Notes under the pieces: generated by a model | Told to the model about the DNA's origin: nothing | Databases searched by the model: none | The model's input: only the letters and a program-made list of their open reading frames with translations | Assembly: GCA_016285075.1 (NCBI GenBank) | Contig: JAEEQB010000010.1 | Location: 31,010-95,009, forward strand | Reading direction: 5' to 3' | DNA: 64,000 bases | Origin: Prevotella sp. | Lineage (GTDB): Bacteria > Bacteroidota > Bacteroidia > Bacteroidales > Bacteroidaceae | Made by a program: the position numbers and the translations under genes | Part shown: positions 17,431 to 25,711 of the stretch, in pieces | Layout of the letters: each line of letters begins with the position of its first letter | Numbering within the stretch: position 1 is the first letter of the stretch

Positions 17431-18492
17431 ATGAAAAAGGTAATGATGATGGCCGTGATGGTGCTCATGGCACTGACGGCGTGCAAGAACAGTGTGAAAG
17501 GACCGGCAGAAGCCACAGACCTGCCTCGTACAGAAACTCCCGACAGCGTGGCCAAGGCCATGGATGCTTTCTTTGAGCAGGCTGCTCACGACTCGATGGA
17601 CATCCACAGCGTGATGATTGTCCGCGACGGCAGCGTGGTCTATAGCCGCTGGCAGAGCGAGGGTGCCGACACGGTGCCTCACGTGCTCCACTCAGTAAGT
17701 AAGACATTCACTGCTACCGCTGTAGGACTTGCTATTGCCGATGGCAAGATGTCACTGACAGACAAGGTCATTGACTTCTTTCCCGACAAGCTGCCTGCCG
17801 AGGTGAGTGATCATCTGAAGAAGATGACCGTACGCCATCTGTTGACGATGACGTGCGGGCATGACACAGAGCCTACGGGAATACGCGGCGAAGGTGCCGA
17901 CTGGGTGAAGGCCTTCCTCGAACACCCCGTCGTTCATGAACCCGGCACGTTCTATCTCTACAACAGCCTTGGCACCTACATGCTCTCAGCCATTGTGCAG
18001 CAGGTGACAGGCCAGAAGGTGGTTGACTATCTGGACACTCGGCTTTTCCAACCCCTGCATATCGACAAACCCAAATGGGAAGAGAGTCCGCAGGGCATTA
18101 ACACCGGTGGCTGGGGACTTTACCTGAAGACAGAGGACCTGGCCAAGATGGGGCAGCTGCTCCTCCAGAAGGGCGAATGGAACGGCAAGCAACTCATTCC
18201 AGCCGAATGGGTTGCAGAGATGTCAAAGAAACAGGTGGACAGCATCAATCCCGGCACACGTCTGGAGGAAGCCGAGTCGAAGGGAATGACCCCTGAGACC
18301 AGCGACTGGATGCAGGGCTATGGCTATCAGATGTGGCGTTGCCGTCCAGGATGTTTCCGTGCTGACGGTGCACGAGGACAGTATATCATTGTTGTTCCCG
18401 ATAGGAATGCCGTCATCGCCATCACTTCCGACGTCGCCGACCTGCAGGGAGAACTGAATCTGGTATGGAGTCATATTCTCTCCGTTTTGTAG
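17431..18492 (+). CDS. Lipoprotein serine hydrolase (beta-lactamase class C / PBP4* family)
   Basis: The start at 17431 gives a lipoprotein signal MKKVMMMAVMVLMALTAC; the longer frame from 17401 overlaps the previous stop and lacks signal features. In the 353-residue protein the Ser-x-x-Lys motif is SVSK, and the second motif is the Tyr in FYLYNSLGTYML. TMTCGHDTE and NTGGWGLYLKTEDLAKMGQL are typical of class C-like esterases and peptidases rather than resistance enzymes. It sits in the outer envelope. Function could be esterase or D-amino-acid peptide hydrolysis. It follows the aldo/keto reductase by 23 bases. Confidence 0.87.
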   Translation: MKKVMMMAVMVLMALTACKNSVKGPAEATDLPRTETPDSVAKAMDAFFEQAAHDSMDIHSVMIVRDGSVVYSRWQSEGADTVPHVLHSVSKTFTATAVGLAIADGKMSLTDKVIDFFPDKLPAEVSDHLKKMTVRHLLTMTCGHDTEPTGIRGEGADWVKAFLEHPVVHEPGTFYLYNSLGTYMLSAIVQQVTGQKVVDYLDTRLFQPLHIDKPKWEESPQGINTGGWGLYLKTEDLAKMGQLLLQKGEWNGKQLIPAEWVAEMSKKQVDSINPGTRLEEAESKGMTPETSDWMQGYGYQMWRCRPGCFRADGARGQYIIVVPDRNAVIAITSDVADLQGELNLVWSHILSVL

Positions 18493-18559
18493 CCGTAGCC
18501 GTGGGTGATGGGCATGTCATGGCCACTTTGCAGAGTTATCGGACACAGTGACAGGAAGC

Positions 18560-19381
18560 TTACCTGATGAAGTTCATGAAAACGTGGTGCTCCTGACGCT
18601 GCGGATAAGGACTGCCCCCGGCGTGGATTTTCTCGAGTAGGAAAGCCATGTTTGTGGCAAGCGTCCGCATGGTCTGCATGCCTTCGGTGTCGAGCTTTAC
18701 CTCGCCTTTGCCAGCTCCGTACGCGATGTTCCAATACTGTGAGGTCACTACGGGCATGTTCATCATCTCGAACATCATGTTCATAGTCTGAAGCGTGGCG
18801 GTTGCGCCGCCGCGCCGACAGACGGCCAATGCCGCAGCGGGCTTGTTCTGCACCAGATGGCCTGCCGAGAAGAACAGTCGTTGCATGAGTGAGAGTATAC
18901 CCCCGTTGGGCTGTCCGTAATACACGGGAGTACCCACGATGAGCGCATGGGCATCGTTCATCTTCCGGGTAATGACGGCACAGATGTCATCGTCGAACAC
19001 GCATCCTGCCTGGTTGTTGTCCCTGCATCCGCCGCAGTTAATACACATACGTACTGGCTTGCGTCCAATCTGAACAATCTCAGAAGCTATGCCATGCTTT
19101 TGCAACTGTGCCTCTATTTCCTTTAGGCAGCAGAAGGTGTTGCCGTCGGTTCTTGGACTGCCGTTCACAAGCAGTACCTTCAGAGGCTTGTCACTCCCGG
19201 TCGAAGCCATGGCGCCCGATGCGGTCTCTTGTGCTGTTGTCCCGCCATGGGCTAACGATTCTCCGGCCTCTGCTTTTGTCAGCATAGCCGATACTGGTGC
19301 ACTGATGGCCGACGTTGTTGTTGCCAGTGCCAGGCAGCCGGTGCCTGCCGCTGTCTTTCTCAGGAATTCTCTTCTATCCAT
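18560..19381 (-). CDS. Exported flavodoxin-fold NAD(P)H oxidoreductase with Fe-S cysteine motif
   Basis: 273 residues. The N-terminus MDRREFLRKTAAGTG has a twin-arginine-type signal, which suits export of a folded cofactor protein. From residue about 67 the fold is NADPH-dependent FMN reductase: VLLVNGSPRTDGNT (phosphate loop), then the cysteine cluster in MCINCGGCRDNNQAGC (C-x2-C-x2-C-x7-C) and VGTPVYYGQPNGG. Iron-sulfur flavoproteins use such clusters. The partner and substrate are unknown. It is divergent from the esterase gene at 19473, the two sharing a 91-bp promoter region with a box for each direction. Confidence 0.85.
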   Translation of the reverse strand: MDRREFLRKTAAGTGCLALATTTSAISAPVSAMLTKAEAGESLAHGGTTAQETASGAMASTGSDKPLKVLLVNGSPRTDGNTFCCLKEIEAQLQKHGIASEIVQIGRKPVRMCINCGGCRDNNQAGCVFDDDICAVITRKMNDAHALIVGTPVYYGQPNGGILSLMQRLFFSAGHLVQNKPAAALAVCRRGGATATLQTMNMMFEMMNMPVVTSQYWNIAYGAGKGEVKLDTEGMQTMRTLATNMAFLLEKIHAGGSPYPQRQEHHVFMNFIR

Positions 19382-19412
19382 GGTTTATTAATAAAAACAC
19401 TTAAATCTGTCT

Positions 19413-19421
19413 GCAAAAATA
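19413..19421 (-). promoter_or_regulatory. -7 element for the exported flavoprotein gene
   Basis: On the minus strand the bases read TATTTTTGC, 32 bases before the start codon. It is one half of a divergent pair with 19444-19452. Confidence 0.55.
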
Positions 19422-19443
19422 GTGAGAATTAGGGAAATATAGG

Positions 19444-19452
19444 TAAATTTGC
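19444..19452 (+). promoter_or_regulatory. -7 element for the esterase-LamG gene
   Basis: TAAATTTGC lies 20 bases before ATG 19473. No good -33 box was seen. Confidence 0.55.
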
Positions 19453-19472
19453 ACCGATAATTACATTACTTT

Positions 19473-20966
19473 ATGATTTACCGAATGACTGACACGAAGA
19501 TGAGACAGATGGTGATGACGCTGGTTGTGCTGCTGCTGAGTGCAGGCGTTGCCAGTGCGCAGCAGTACGAGCAGGAGAACGACATAAGCTACAGCACGTC
19601 GGCCGATGCCTATGCCAGGGAGCGCTGCAAGCTCGACGTCTACTATTCCAAGGACTTGAGGGATGCTCCCGTAGTGGTGTGGCTGCATGGCGGCGGCATC
19701 GAGGGCGGTAGCAAGCACATTGACCCACAGCTTAAGAACAGCGGCCTGGTGGTGGTGGCCGCCAACTACCGGCTGCTGCCGAAGGCCGGCATCGACGACA
19801 TACTGGACGATGTGGCGGCGGCGGTGGCATGGACATTCAGGAACATAGGGCGCTACGGCGGCAGCCCGCGCAAGATATTCGTGGCAGGGCACTCCGCAGG
19901 AGGCTACCTGCTCGACATGATTGGGCTGGACAAGCGCTGGCTCGCGAAGTACGGCGTGGATGCCGATTCGCTGGCTGGACTGGTGCCTTTCAGCGGTCAG
20001 TGCATCACCCACTACAACATTCGCAAGCAGCAGGGCATACCACCCCTGCAAGCCACCATCGACCGCTATGCCCCGCTGACATACGTACGTGCCGACGCCC
20101 CGCCTGTGGTCATCATATCGGGCGACAGGGAGCTGGAGCTTTACGGACGTTACGAGGAGCAGGCCTACTTCTGGCGCATGTTGAAGCTGGTGGGACATCA
20201 GGACGTGACACTCTACGAGATGCAGGGCTACGACCATGGTGCCATGCCCCAGCCAGCCTATAAGATACTGAAAGACCACATCAGACGGATTACCCACAAG
20301 ACTGCCTCTGCCCTTCCCCAGCCCAAGATCAAGGCCGAACAGCAAGCAGAGTATCGTTTTGTCTGGCAGCCAGAATACATGAGGAATGGCGCTAGGACAG
20401 ATAATGCGAATGCTGCCATTCTTCATTTGACAAGCAGGAACGGCTACTATGACCTTACGTCGGAAACAGGCTCTCTGATTAAAGGGCTGCGCGACTTCAG
20501 CGTCTCCATTTGGTTCAAGGTCAGCGCTGAGAACCCTCTCGACGGCTATGGCCATTTCCTCTTTGCTTTTTCGCAACTGGCAGAAAACAGTGCACATGAA
20601 GGTCCGTATATGGCCATGCGGCTGAACGAACAGCGGTTTGAAACCTCCACGGGCGGCTATGAGCACGAGGAGATCATCATGCAGGGAGGAAAGCCTAAGC
20701 GTAATGTATGGGTGTATGCTCTCTATCGCCAGCAGGGACATAAAGGTGAGCTTTTCCTTGACGGCAAGCTCGTAGGACGTAACGAAAAGATGCCTATTCT
20801 AGCAGAGATATTCCGTGATGCCCCAGCTAACTGTTGGATAGGACGTGCACCGTTCCGTGGCGATCAGTATCTGACACAAACAGAAGTGGCCGATTTCCGC
20901 ATCTTCAACTATGCCGTCAGCAATCAGGAAATGAGCAAACTGAGGAAAACCGCTATCATGAAATAA
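19473..20966 (+). CDS. Secreted alpha/beta-hydrolase (carbohydrate esterase type) with C-terminal LamG domain
   Basis: 497 residues; the signal peptide MRQMVMTLVVLLLSAGVASA lies a few residues in, so ATGs at 19485 or 19500 are alternative starts. The catalytic domain (about 30-290) has the oxyanion HGGG motif (VVWLHGGGIEGG), nucleophile GHSAGG, a probable acid in IISGDRELELY and His in GYDHGAMP. This matches lipase/BD-FAE-like esterases that remove acyl groups from plant polysaccharides. Residues about 330-490 form a concanavalin-like (LamG) sandwich (FSVSIWFKVSAENP, GELFLDGKLVGRNE). It is encoded immediately upstream of the GH78 rhamnosidase, suggesting a joint role in pectin breakdown. Confidence 0.83.
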   Translation: MIYRMTDTKMRQMVMTLVVLLLSAGVASAQQYEQENDISYSTSADAYARERCKLDVYYSKDLRDAPVVVWLHGGGIEGGSKHIDPQLKNSGLVVVAANYRLLPKAGIDDILDDVAAAVAWTFRNIGRYGGSPRKIFVAGHSAGGYLLDMIGLDKRWLAKYGVDADSLAGLVPFSGQCITHYNIRKQQGIPPLQATIDRYAPLTYVRADAPPVVIISGDRELELYGRYEEQAYFWRMLKLVGHQDVTLYEMQGYDHGAMPQPAYKILKDHIRRITHKTASALPQPKIKAEQQAEYRFVWQPEYMRNGARTDNANAAILHLTSRNGYYDLTSETGSLIKGLRDFSVSIWFKVSAENPLDGYGHFLFAFSQLAENSAHEGPYMAMRLNEQRFETSTGGYEHEEIIMQGGKPKRNVWVYALYRQQGHKGELFLDGKLVGRNEKMPILAEIFRDAPANCWIGRAPFRGDQYLTQTEVADFRIFNYAVSNQEMSKLRKTAIMK

Positions 20967-21000
20967 CAAACTTGACAACTAACTACTAAAAACTACTAAA

Positions 21001-24000
21001 ATGAAGACAATCAAGAAGATGAAATCCACCTTGACAGCAGTCGTGCTGCTACTGTTTGTGGGGCTGATGCAGGTGAACGCGGCAGTGGCCAGGACACGGA
21101 AGGCACCTGTTGCCAAGGCAGCCGTCAGCGTGGTAGACCTGAGGACGGAGCGCCTGGTGAACCCTATGAGCGTGGACACGCCCACCCCTCGCCTGGGATG
21201 GCGAATAGAGTCGGCACGCAGGAATGTGATGCAGACGGCTTACCGCATCATTGTTTCTTCAACGGCTGAAAAGGCCGAGGCGCTGGAGGGTGACCTCTGG
21301 GATGTGACCACAGGGCAGGACAACCAAGGGACAGCCGCCGCCGGCGGTCGCTCGCAATGGATACCCTACGGAGGTAAGGCACTGAAAAGCAATACTCGCT
21401 GCTATTGGCGCGTGAAAGTCTGCACCACTCAGGGCGACAGTGACTGGAGCGATGTGGCGATGTGGAACGTGGGACTATTGACTGAAAGCGACTGGAGGGG
21501 ACGCTGGATAGGATGGGACCATACCATGCCTTGGGACGTGGTGGCCGAGCACAGCAGACTTTCGGCACGGTATCTGCGCCAGGAGTTCAGTCTCGATAAA
21601 GATGTCCGTCAGGCCACGCTCTACATCAGTGGACTTGGCATGTACGAAGCCTTCATCAACGGGCAGCGGGTGGGCGAACAGGTGCTGGCGCCCGCTCCTA
21701 CTGACTATCGAAGGACGGTGCTCTACAATGCGTTCGACGTCACTAGGCTGCTTGCCAAGGAGAACGCCATCGGCGTGGTGCTGGGCAATGGCCGTTACTA
21801 CACCATGCAGCAGGACAAGAAGCCCTACAAGATAACGCGCTTCGGTTATCCCACGCTGAGGCTGAACCTCATTGTTGAGTTCACGGACGGAAGCCGCAGG
21901 ACGGTGTCGACCGACGAGAAATGGAGGATCTGCTTGGACGGTGCCATACGCAGCAACAACGAATACGACGGCGAGACCTACGATGCTCGCAAGGAGCTGG
22001 AAGGATGGACGGAGACGGGCTATGACGACTCCCGTTGGCAGAAAGCCGAGCGGACGGCCATTCCTTATGGTACGTTGCGCGGTGCCATGTCGGAGAACAT
22101 GAAGGTGGTGAGGCAGCTGAAGCCTAAGAGCCTGGTCCGCAAGGACGGCCGCATAGTAGTGGACATGGGTCAGAACATGGCCGGATGGCTGAGGATGCGG
22201 ATATCATCGTTGGCGGCTGGCGACTCCATCGTCGTGCGGTTTGCCGAGAAGCTCGACTCCACAGGTAATATATGGACCGAGAACCTGCGCCATGCCCAGA
22301 GTACTGACCGTTATTATGCCAACGGCAATGAGCATGGACGCTGGTGGCATCCAGCATTTGTGTATCACGGTTTCCGCTATGCAGAGATTACCGGACTGCC
22401 GAAAGCTACTGCCGACGACTTGATAGGTGATGTTGTCAGCGATGCCATGGAAGAAACGGGGTACTTTGTCTGTAACGACACTATATTAAATAAGGTATAT
22501 AAGAATGCGTGGTGGGGCATCCTCTCTAACTACAAGGGCATGCCTGTGGACTGTCCACAGCGCGATGAGCGGCAGCCCTGGCTGGGCGACCGCACAAGGG
22601 GCTGTTTCGGCGAGGCGTTCCTGTTCGACAATCAGGCGCTCTATGCCAAGTGGGCACGAGACATCACCGAGGCACAGCGCGAGGACGGATGCATTCCCGA
22701 CGTGGCTCCTGCCTTCTGGAACTACTACAGCGACGACCTCACCTGGGCGGCTGCCCTGCCCATGACGCTCTCGATGCTCATTGGCCACTATGGCGACGAC
22801 AAACCGCTGAGGAAATACTATCCTAACGTGAAACGGTGGCTGAAGCACCTGAAGACCCAGTACCAGCGCGACGGACTGATCTTTTGCGGGAAATATGCCG
22901 ACTGGTGCCTGCCACCGGAAAAGGAAGAACTTATCCATAGCGAGGACCCGGCACGGACCACCGATGTGACACTTATCTCCACGGCCTATTACTTCTACAT
23001 CTGCCGCATGATGGCTGGCTATGCCCGAATGCAGAAACTGGATGCCGATGCCACATGGTTTGATGCCGAGGCTGCCGAGACGAAGAAAGCCTTCAATCGT
23101 AAGTACCTCACCGTGAAGAAAGGCACGTCGACAGTACCGGGCCATATACTCTATCCCGACAGCACTTACTATGGCAACAATACCGTCACCGCCAATGTGT
23201 TGCCATATTACTTCGGCATAATAGACGACCCCTACGTCAGGCGGCAAGTGGAGGGACAGATAGTCAAGGCCATCATCGACCAGAACCTCGGCACCGTGAC
23301 CAGTGGCGTCATCGGCATAGGATGGCTCATGCACGCCCTTACCGAGATGGGACGTACTGACCTGGCTTGGCTACTGGCCACCAACAGGAAATATCCGTCG
23401 TGGGGCTATATGACCGAACACGGTGCCACCACCATCTGGGAGCTGTGGAACGGTGATACTGCCTCGCCCAAGATGAACAGTGGCAACCACGTGATGCTGC
23501 TTGGCGACCTGCTGTCGTGGCTCTACGAGGACATTGCAGGCATAGGGGCGGCCGACGTGGGATTCAAGCACATAGCCATGAGGCCCGACTTCGGCGTTGA
23601 CGAGATTGACAACATCGATGCCAGCTACAACTCCATCTACGGCAGGATAGTGAGCCGATGGAAGAAAGAGCACGGACGCCTCTATTGGCATGTGGAGATT
23701 CCTGCCAATACCGTGGCGACGATCGTGATGCCCGACAGCATGAGGCAGATAGGCTCGGGCAGCTATGACTTCGAGTGTGAACTGCCCAGACGGGGGGCTC
23801 AGGTAGTATGCGATGAGTTCCTCTACAGGCAGGCCGCTTTCCCCGAGTGTCACTCCGCCAGCATCGTCGAGACCCGCAAGGGCGACCTCGTCGCCACCTA
23901 TTTCGGCGGCACGAAGGAGCGCAACCCCGACGTGTGCATCTGGGTGAGCCGCAAACCCAAGGGAAGCAAAGACTGGACGAAGCCTCAGCTGGTTGCCGAC

Positions 24001-24816
24001 GGGGTGGGCATTGTCCATGGCAACGAGCCCAGCCTGGAGCCTGGACAGCGTGAGGCCTGCTGGAACCCTGTGCTGTACGAGACCCCGTCAGGCGAGCTGC
24101 AGCTGTACTTCAAGATCGGTCCCAACGTGGCAGGATGGAAGGGATGGCGGGTGGTATCGAAAGACGGCGGCAAGACCTGGAGCAGGCGCGAGCCTTTGCC
24201 CGACGATATCTATGGCCCCATCAAGAACAAACCCGTGCTGATAGGCTGTAAGGACGCCGGCGGCAGGACCGTGCAGCGGCTCATTGCACCCACCAGCGAC
24301 GAACGGAACGGGTGGAAGGTGTATTTCGAACTGTCTGACGACATGGGCAAGACCTGGCGGCGTACGGCTTTCGTGGAGGCCGACTCAGGCGTCAGGGCCA
24401 TACAGCCCTCCATCATCCTGTTGCCCGATGGACGCCTCGAGGCACTCTGCCGTACACGCAGCCGACATATCGGTGTTACTTATAGTTCTGACAACGGTGA
24501 GACGTGGAGCAAGCTGCAACTCATTGATACGCCCAACAACAACAGTGGCATCGATGCCGTCACCCTGCAGGACGGGAGCTTTGCCATGATATGCAACGAC
24601 TGGCCCATCGAGCCCACCAAGGAAAAAGGGGCACGGACGCCCCTCTCCATTCTCCGTAGCAGCGACGGCATTCATTGGAATCATTGGATTACCCTTGAGG
24701 ACTCGCCCATACTGCAGTATTCCTATCCCTCCATCATCCAGAGCCGCGACGGACATATACACGTGGTCTACACCTGGCGGCGCCAGCGCATCAAGCACGT
24801 TGAGCTGATTCCATAA
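21001..24816 (+). CDS. GH78 alpha-L-rhamnosidase fused to a sialidase-like (BNR) propeller
   Basis: 1271 residues; the signal peptide ends in the AAVA region near residue 30. GH78 parts: N-terminal sandwich (LVNPMSVDTPTPRLGWRIES), rhamnosidase N domain (FINGQRVGEQVLAPAPTDY) and the (alpha/alpha)6 barrel with the catalytic stretch DCPQRDERQPWLGD near residue 517 and TIWELWNGD near 811. A closing sandwich ends near residue 920. A second enzyme-like unit follows to the end: a BNR_2 propeller with PECHSASIVETRKGD, VVSKDGGKTW, LSDDMGKTW and SSDNGETW Asp boxes. The fusion joins rhamnose removal with a possible sialic/ulosonic-acid-type glycosidase, which would fit the Kdo or DHA side chains of RG-II; this last link is inference. 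Confidence 0.85.
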   Translation: MKTIKKMKSTLTAVVLLLFVGLMQVNAAVARTRKAPVAKAAVSVVDLRTERLVNPMSVDTPTPRLGWRIESARRNVMQTAYRIIVSSTAEKAEALEGDLWDVTTGQDNQGTAAAGGRSQWIPYGGKALKSNTRCYWRVKVCTTQGDSDWSDVAMWNVGLLTESDWRGRWIGWDHTMPWDVVAEHSRLSARYLRQEFSLDKDVRQATLYISGLGMYEAFINGQRVGEQVLAPAPTDYRRTVLYNAFDVTRLLAKENAIGVVLGNGRYYTMQQDKKPYKITRFGYPTLRLNLIVEFTDGSRRTVSTDEKWRICLDGAIRSNNEYDGETYDARKELEGWTETGYDDSRWQKAERTAIPYGTLRGAMSENMKVVRQLKPKSLVRKDGRIVVDMGQNMAGWLRMRISSLAAGDSIVVRFAEKLDSTGNIWTENLRHAQSTDRYYANGNEHGRWWHPAFVYHGFRYAEITGLPKATADDLIGDVVSDAMEETGYFVCNDTILNKVYKNAWWGILSNYKGMPVDCPQRDERQPWLGDRTRGCFGEAFLFDNQALYAKWARDITEAQREDGCIPDVAPAFWNYYSDDLTWAAALPMTLSMLIGHYGDDKPLRKYYPNVKRWLKHLKTQYQRDGLIFCGKYADWCLPPEKEELIHSEDPARTTDVTLISTAYYFYICRMMAGYARMQKLDADATWFDAEAAETKKAFNRKYLTVKKGTSTVPGHILYPDSTYYGNNTVTANVLPYYFGIIDDPYVRRQVEGQIVKAIIDQNLGTVTSGVIGIGWLMHALTEMGRTDLAWLLATNRKYPSWGYMTEHGATTIWELWNGDTASPKMNSGNHVMLLGDLLSWLYEDIAGIGAADVGFKHIAMRPDFGVDEIDNIDASYNSIYGRIVSRWKKEHGRLYWHVEIPANTVATIVMPDSMRQIGSGSYDFECELPRRGAQVVCDEFLYRQAAFPECHSASIVETRKGDLVATYFGGTKERNPDVCIWVSRKPKGSKDWTKPQLVADGVGIVHGNEPSLEPGQREACWNPVLYETPSGELQLYFKIGPNVAGWKGWRVVSKDGGKTWSRREPLPDDIYGPIKNKPVLIGCKDAGGRTVQRLIAPTSDERNGWKVYFELSDDMGKTWRRTAFVEADSGVRAIQPSIILLPDGRLEALCRTRSRHIGVTYSSDNGETWSKLQLIDTPNNNSGIDAVTLQDGSFAMICNDWPIEPTKEKGARTPLSILRSSDGIHWNHWITLEDSPILQYSYPSIIQSRDGHIHVVYTWRRQRIKHVELIP

Positions 24817-24822
24817 AAAGCG

Positions 24823-24871
24823 CTCTCTCACTCTATCTTCATCCTGACAGGTGAAAGAAAGAGTGAGAGAG
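24823..24871. terminator. Strong hairpin between convergent genes
   Basis: CTCTCTCACTCT (24823-24834) pairs with AGAGTGAGAGAG (24860-24871). It lies between the GH78 fusion and the convergent small gene and probably insulates both. No long T-run follows on the plus strand. Confidence 0.55.
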
Positions 24872-24909
24872 TGTAAACGGTCGGAATATCCGAATGAAGT
24901 AATATGTAA

Positions 24910-25419
24910 TTACTCGTAGTATTCAATCTTGCGGGTCTGAGTCATCGTCTGTCCCATCATCGAAGCAGAGCGGCTGATCCAGTTGCCATGATCGTCGTAC
25001 TTATAGTCGGTGTACGGGTTCTTCATCTCGCGTCCGCCCATGTTCATGATTTCAGCCTCGGGAGCACCCTTCTCGTTATAGGTACGCTTGAACACCATCT
25101 TCTGTCCCATGGCGTCGATGGTCTGGCTGGTAACCTTTCCGTTCTCCCATGTATAGACTACAGTAGCCTCCTGGCCCATCATCGACATGGTGGCTGACTT
25201 CAGGTAGCCGTTGTCATCGTATTTGGCATTGCTCATGCCCTCACGCGTCATCTTGCCGTCCTGAGTGAAAGTGACGGTCTGCGAACGGCCCATCACGTCA
25301 GATACTATCGACTTCACGGGTCCTGTAGCGTCATTCAGCTCAACATCGTGGAACTTGGTCTGTGCCATCAGGGCAAACGGTACTGCCAACAGGGCAATCA
25401 TCATCATTACTTTTTTCAT
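24910..25419 (-). CDS. Secreted YD/RHS-repeat-like hypothetical protein
   Basis: 169 residues with a clear signal peptide (MKKVMMMIALLAVPFALMAQ). The mature part repeats short units such as YDDNGYLKSATMSMMGQ, TYNEKGAPEAEIMNMGG and YDDHGNWISRSASMMGQ. This is the Tyr-Asp-x-x-Gly-Asn/Tyr pattern of RHS/YD repeats and is rich in Met-Gly-Gln. No enzymatic motif. It is probably a periplasmic or surface protein of unknown role, common in Bacteroidales. Single gene, convergent with GH78 and divergent from SusC. Confidence 0.75.
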   Translation of the reverse strand: MKKVMMMIALLAVPFALMAQTKFHDVELNDATGPVKSIVSDVMGRSQTVTFTQDGKMTREGMSNAKYDDNGYLKSATMSMMGQEATVVYTWENGKVTSQTIDAMGQKMVFKRTYNEKGAPEAEIMNMGGREMKNPYTDYKYDDHGNWISRSASMMGQTMTQTRKIEYYE

Positions 25420-25595
25420 AGATTTCTAAAATTTAGTTGTAATTAAAGTTGAAATTAATTGAGTTAGACATTTCTATCCTTTGACGCATCCCTACCCAAA
25501 AGGTTTAATCGGCAGCGAAAAAAAAATTTTTAAGTGACGGAAAGGCTGATTTCCCTGCCGTTGTGCGAACAACTAATAATTTTTTTGAAAAAACG

Positions 25596-25628
25596 TTTGG
25601 TTATTTAAAATATTATCCTTAACTTTGC
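25596..25628 (+). promoter_or_regulatory. Promoter of the first SusC/SusD operon
   Basis: TTTG at 25596-25599, a 20-nt spacer and TAACTTTGC at 25620-25628. Transcription would start near 25635, leaving a leader of about 77 nt before ATG 25712. Earlier in-frame ATGs (25625) lie before the transcript start. Confidence 0.75.
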
Positions 25629-25711
25629 ACCATTATTTGTGCTTCTACCTAAAATTAAAGCATAACCTAAGCCCAAGGCAACTAACATTACTAATTAATA
25701 AATACAAGTGT

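Noticed and set aside
17431..18492. Considered as a beta-lactamase resistance gene
   Set aside because: Has SxxK but the rest matches generic class C-like serine hydrolases/esterases; no basis for antibiotic resistance.
19461..20741. Minus-strand open frame of 426 codons opposite the esterase-LamG gene
   Set aside because: No signal, no motif, and the plus-strand gene has a complete catalytic triad.
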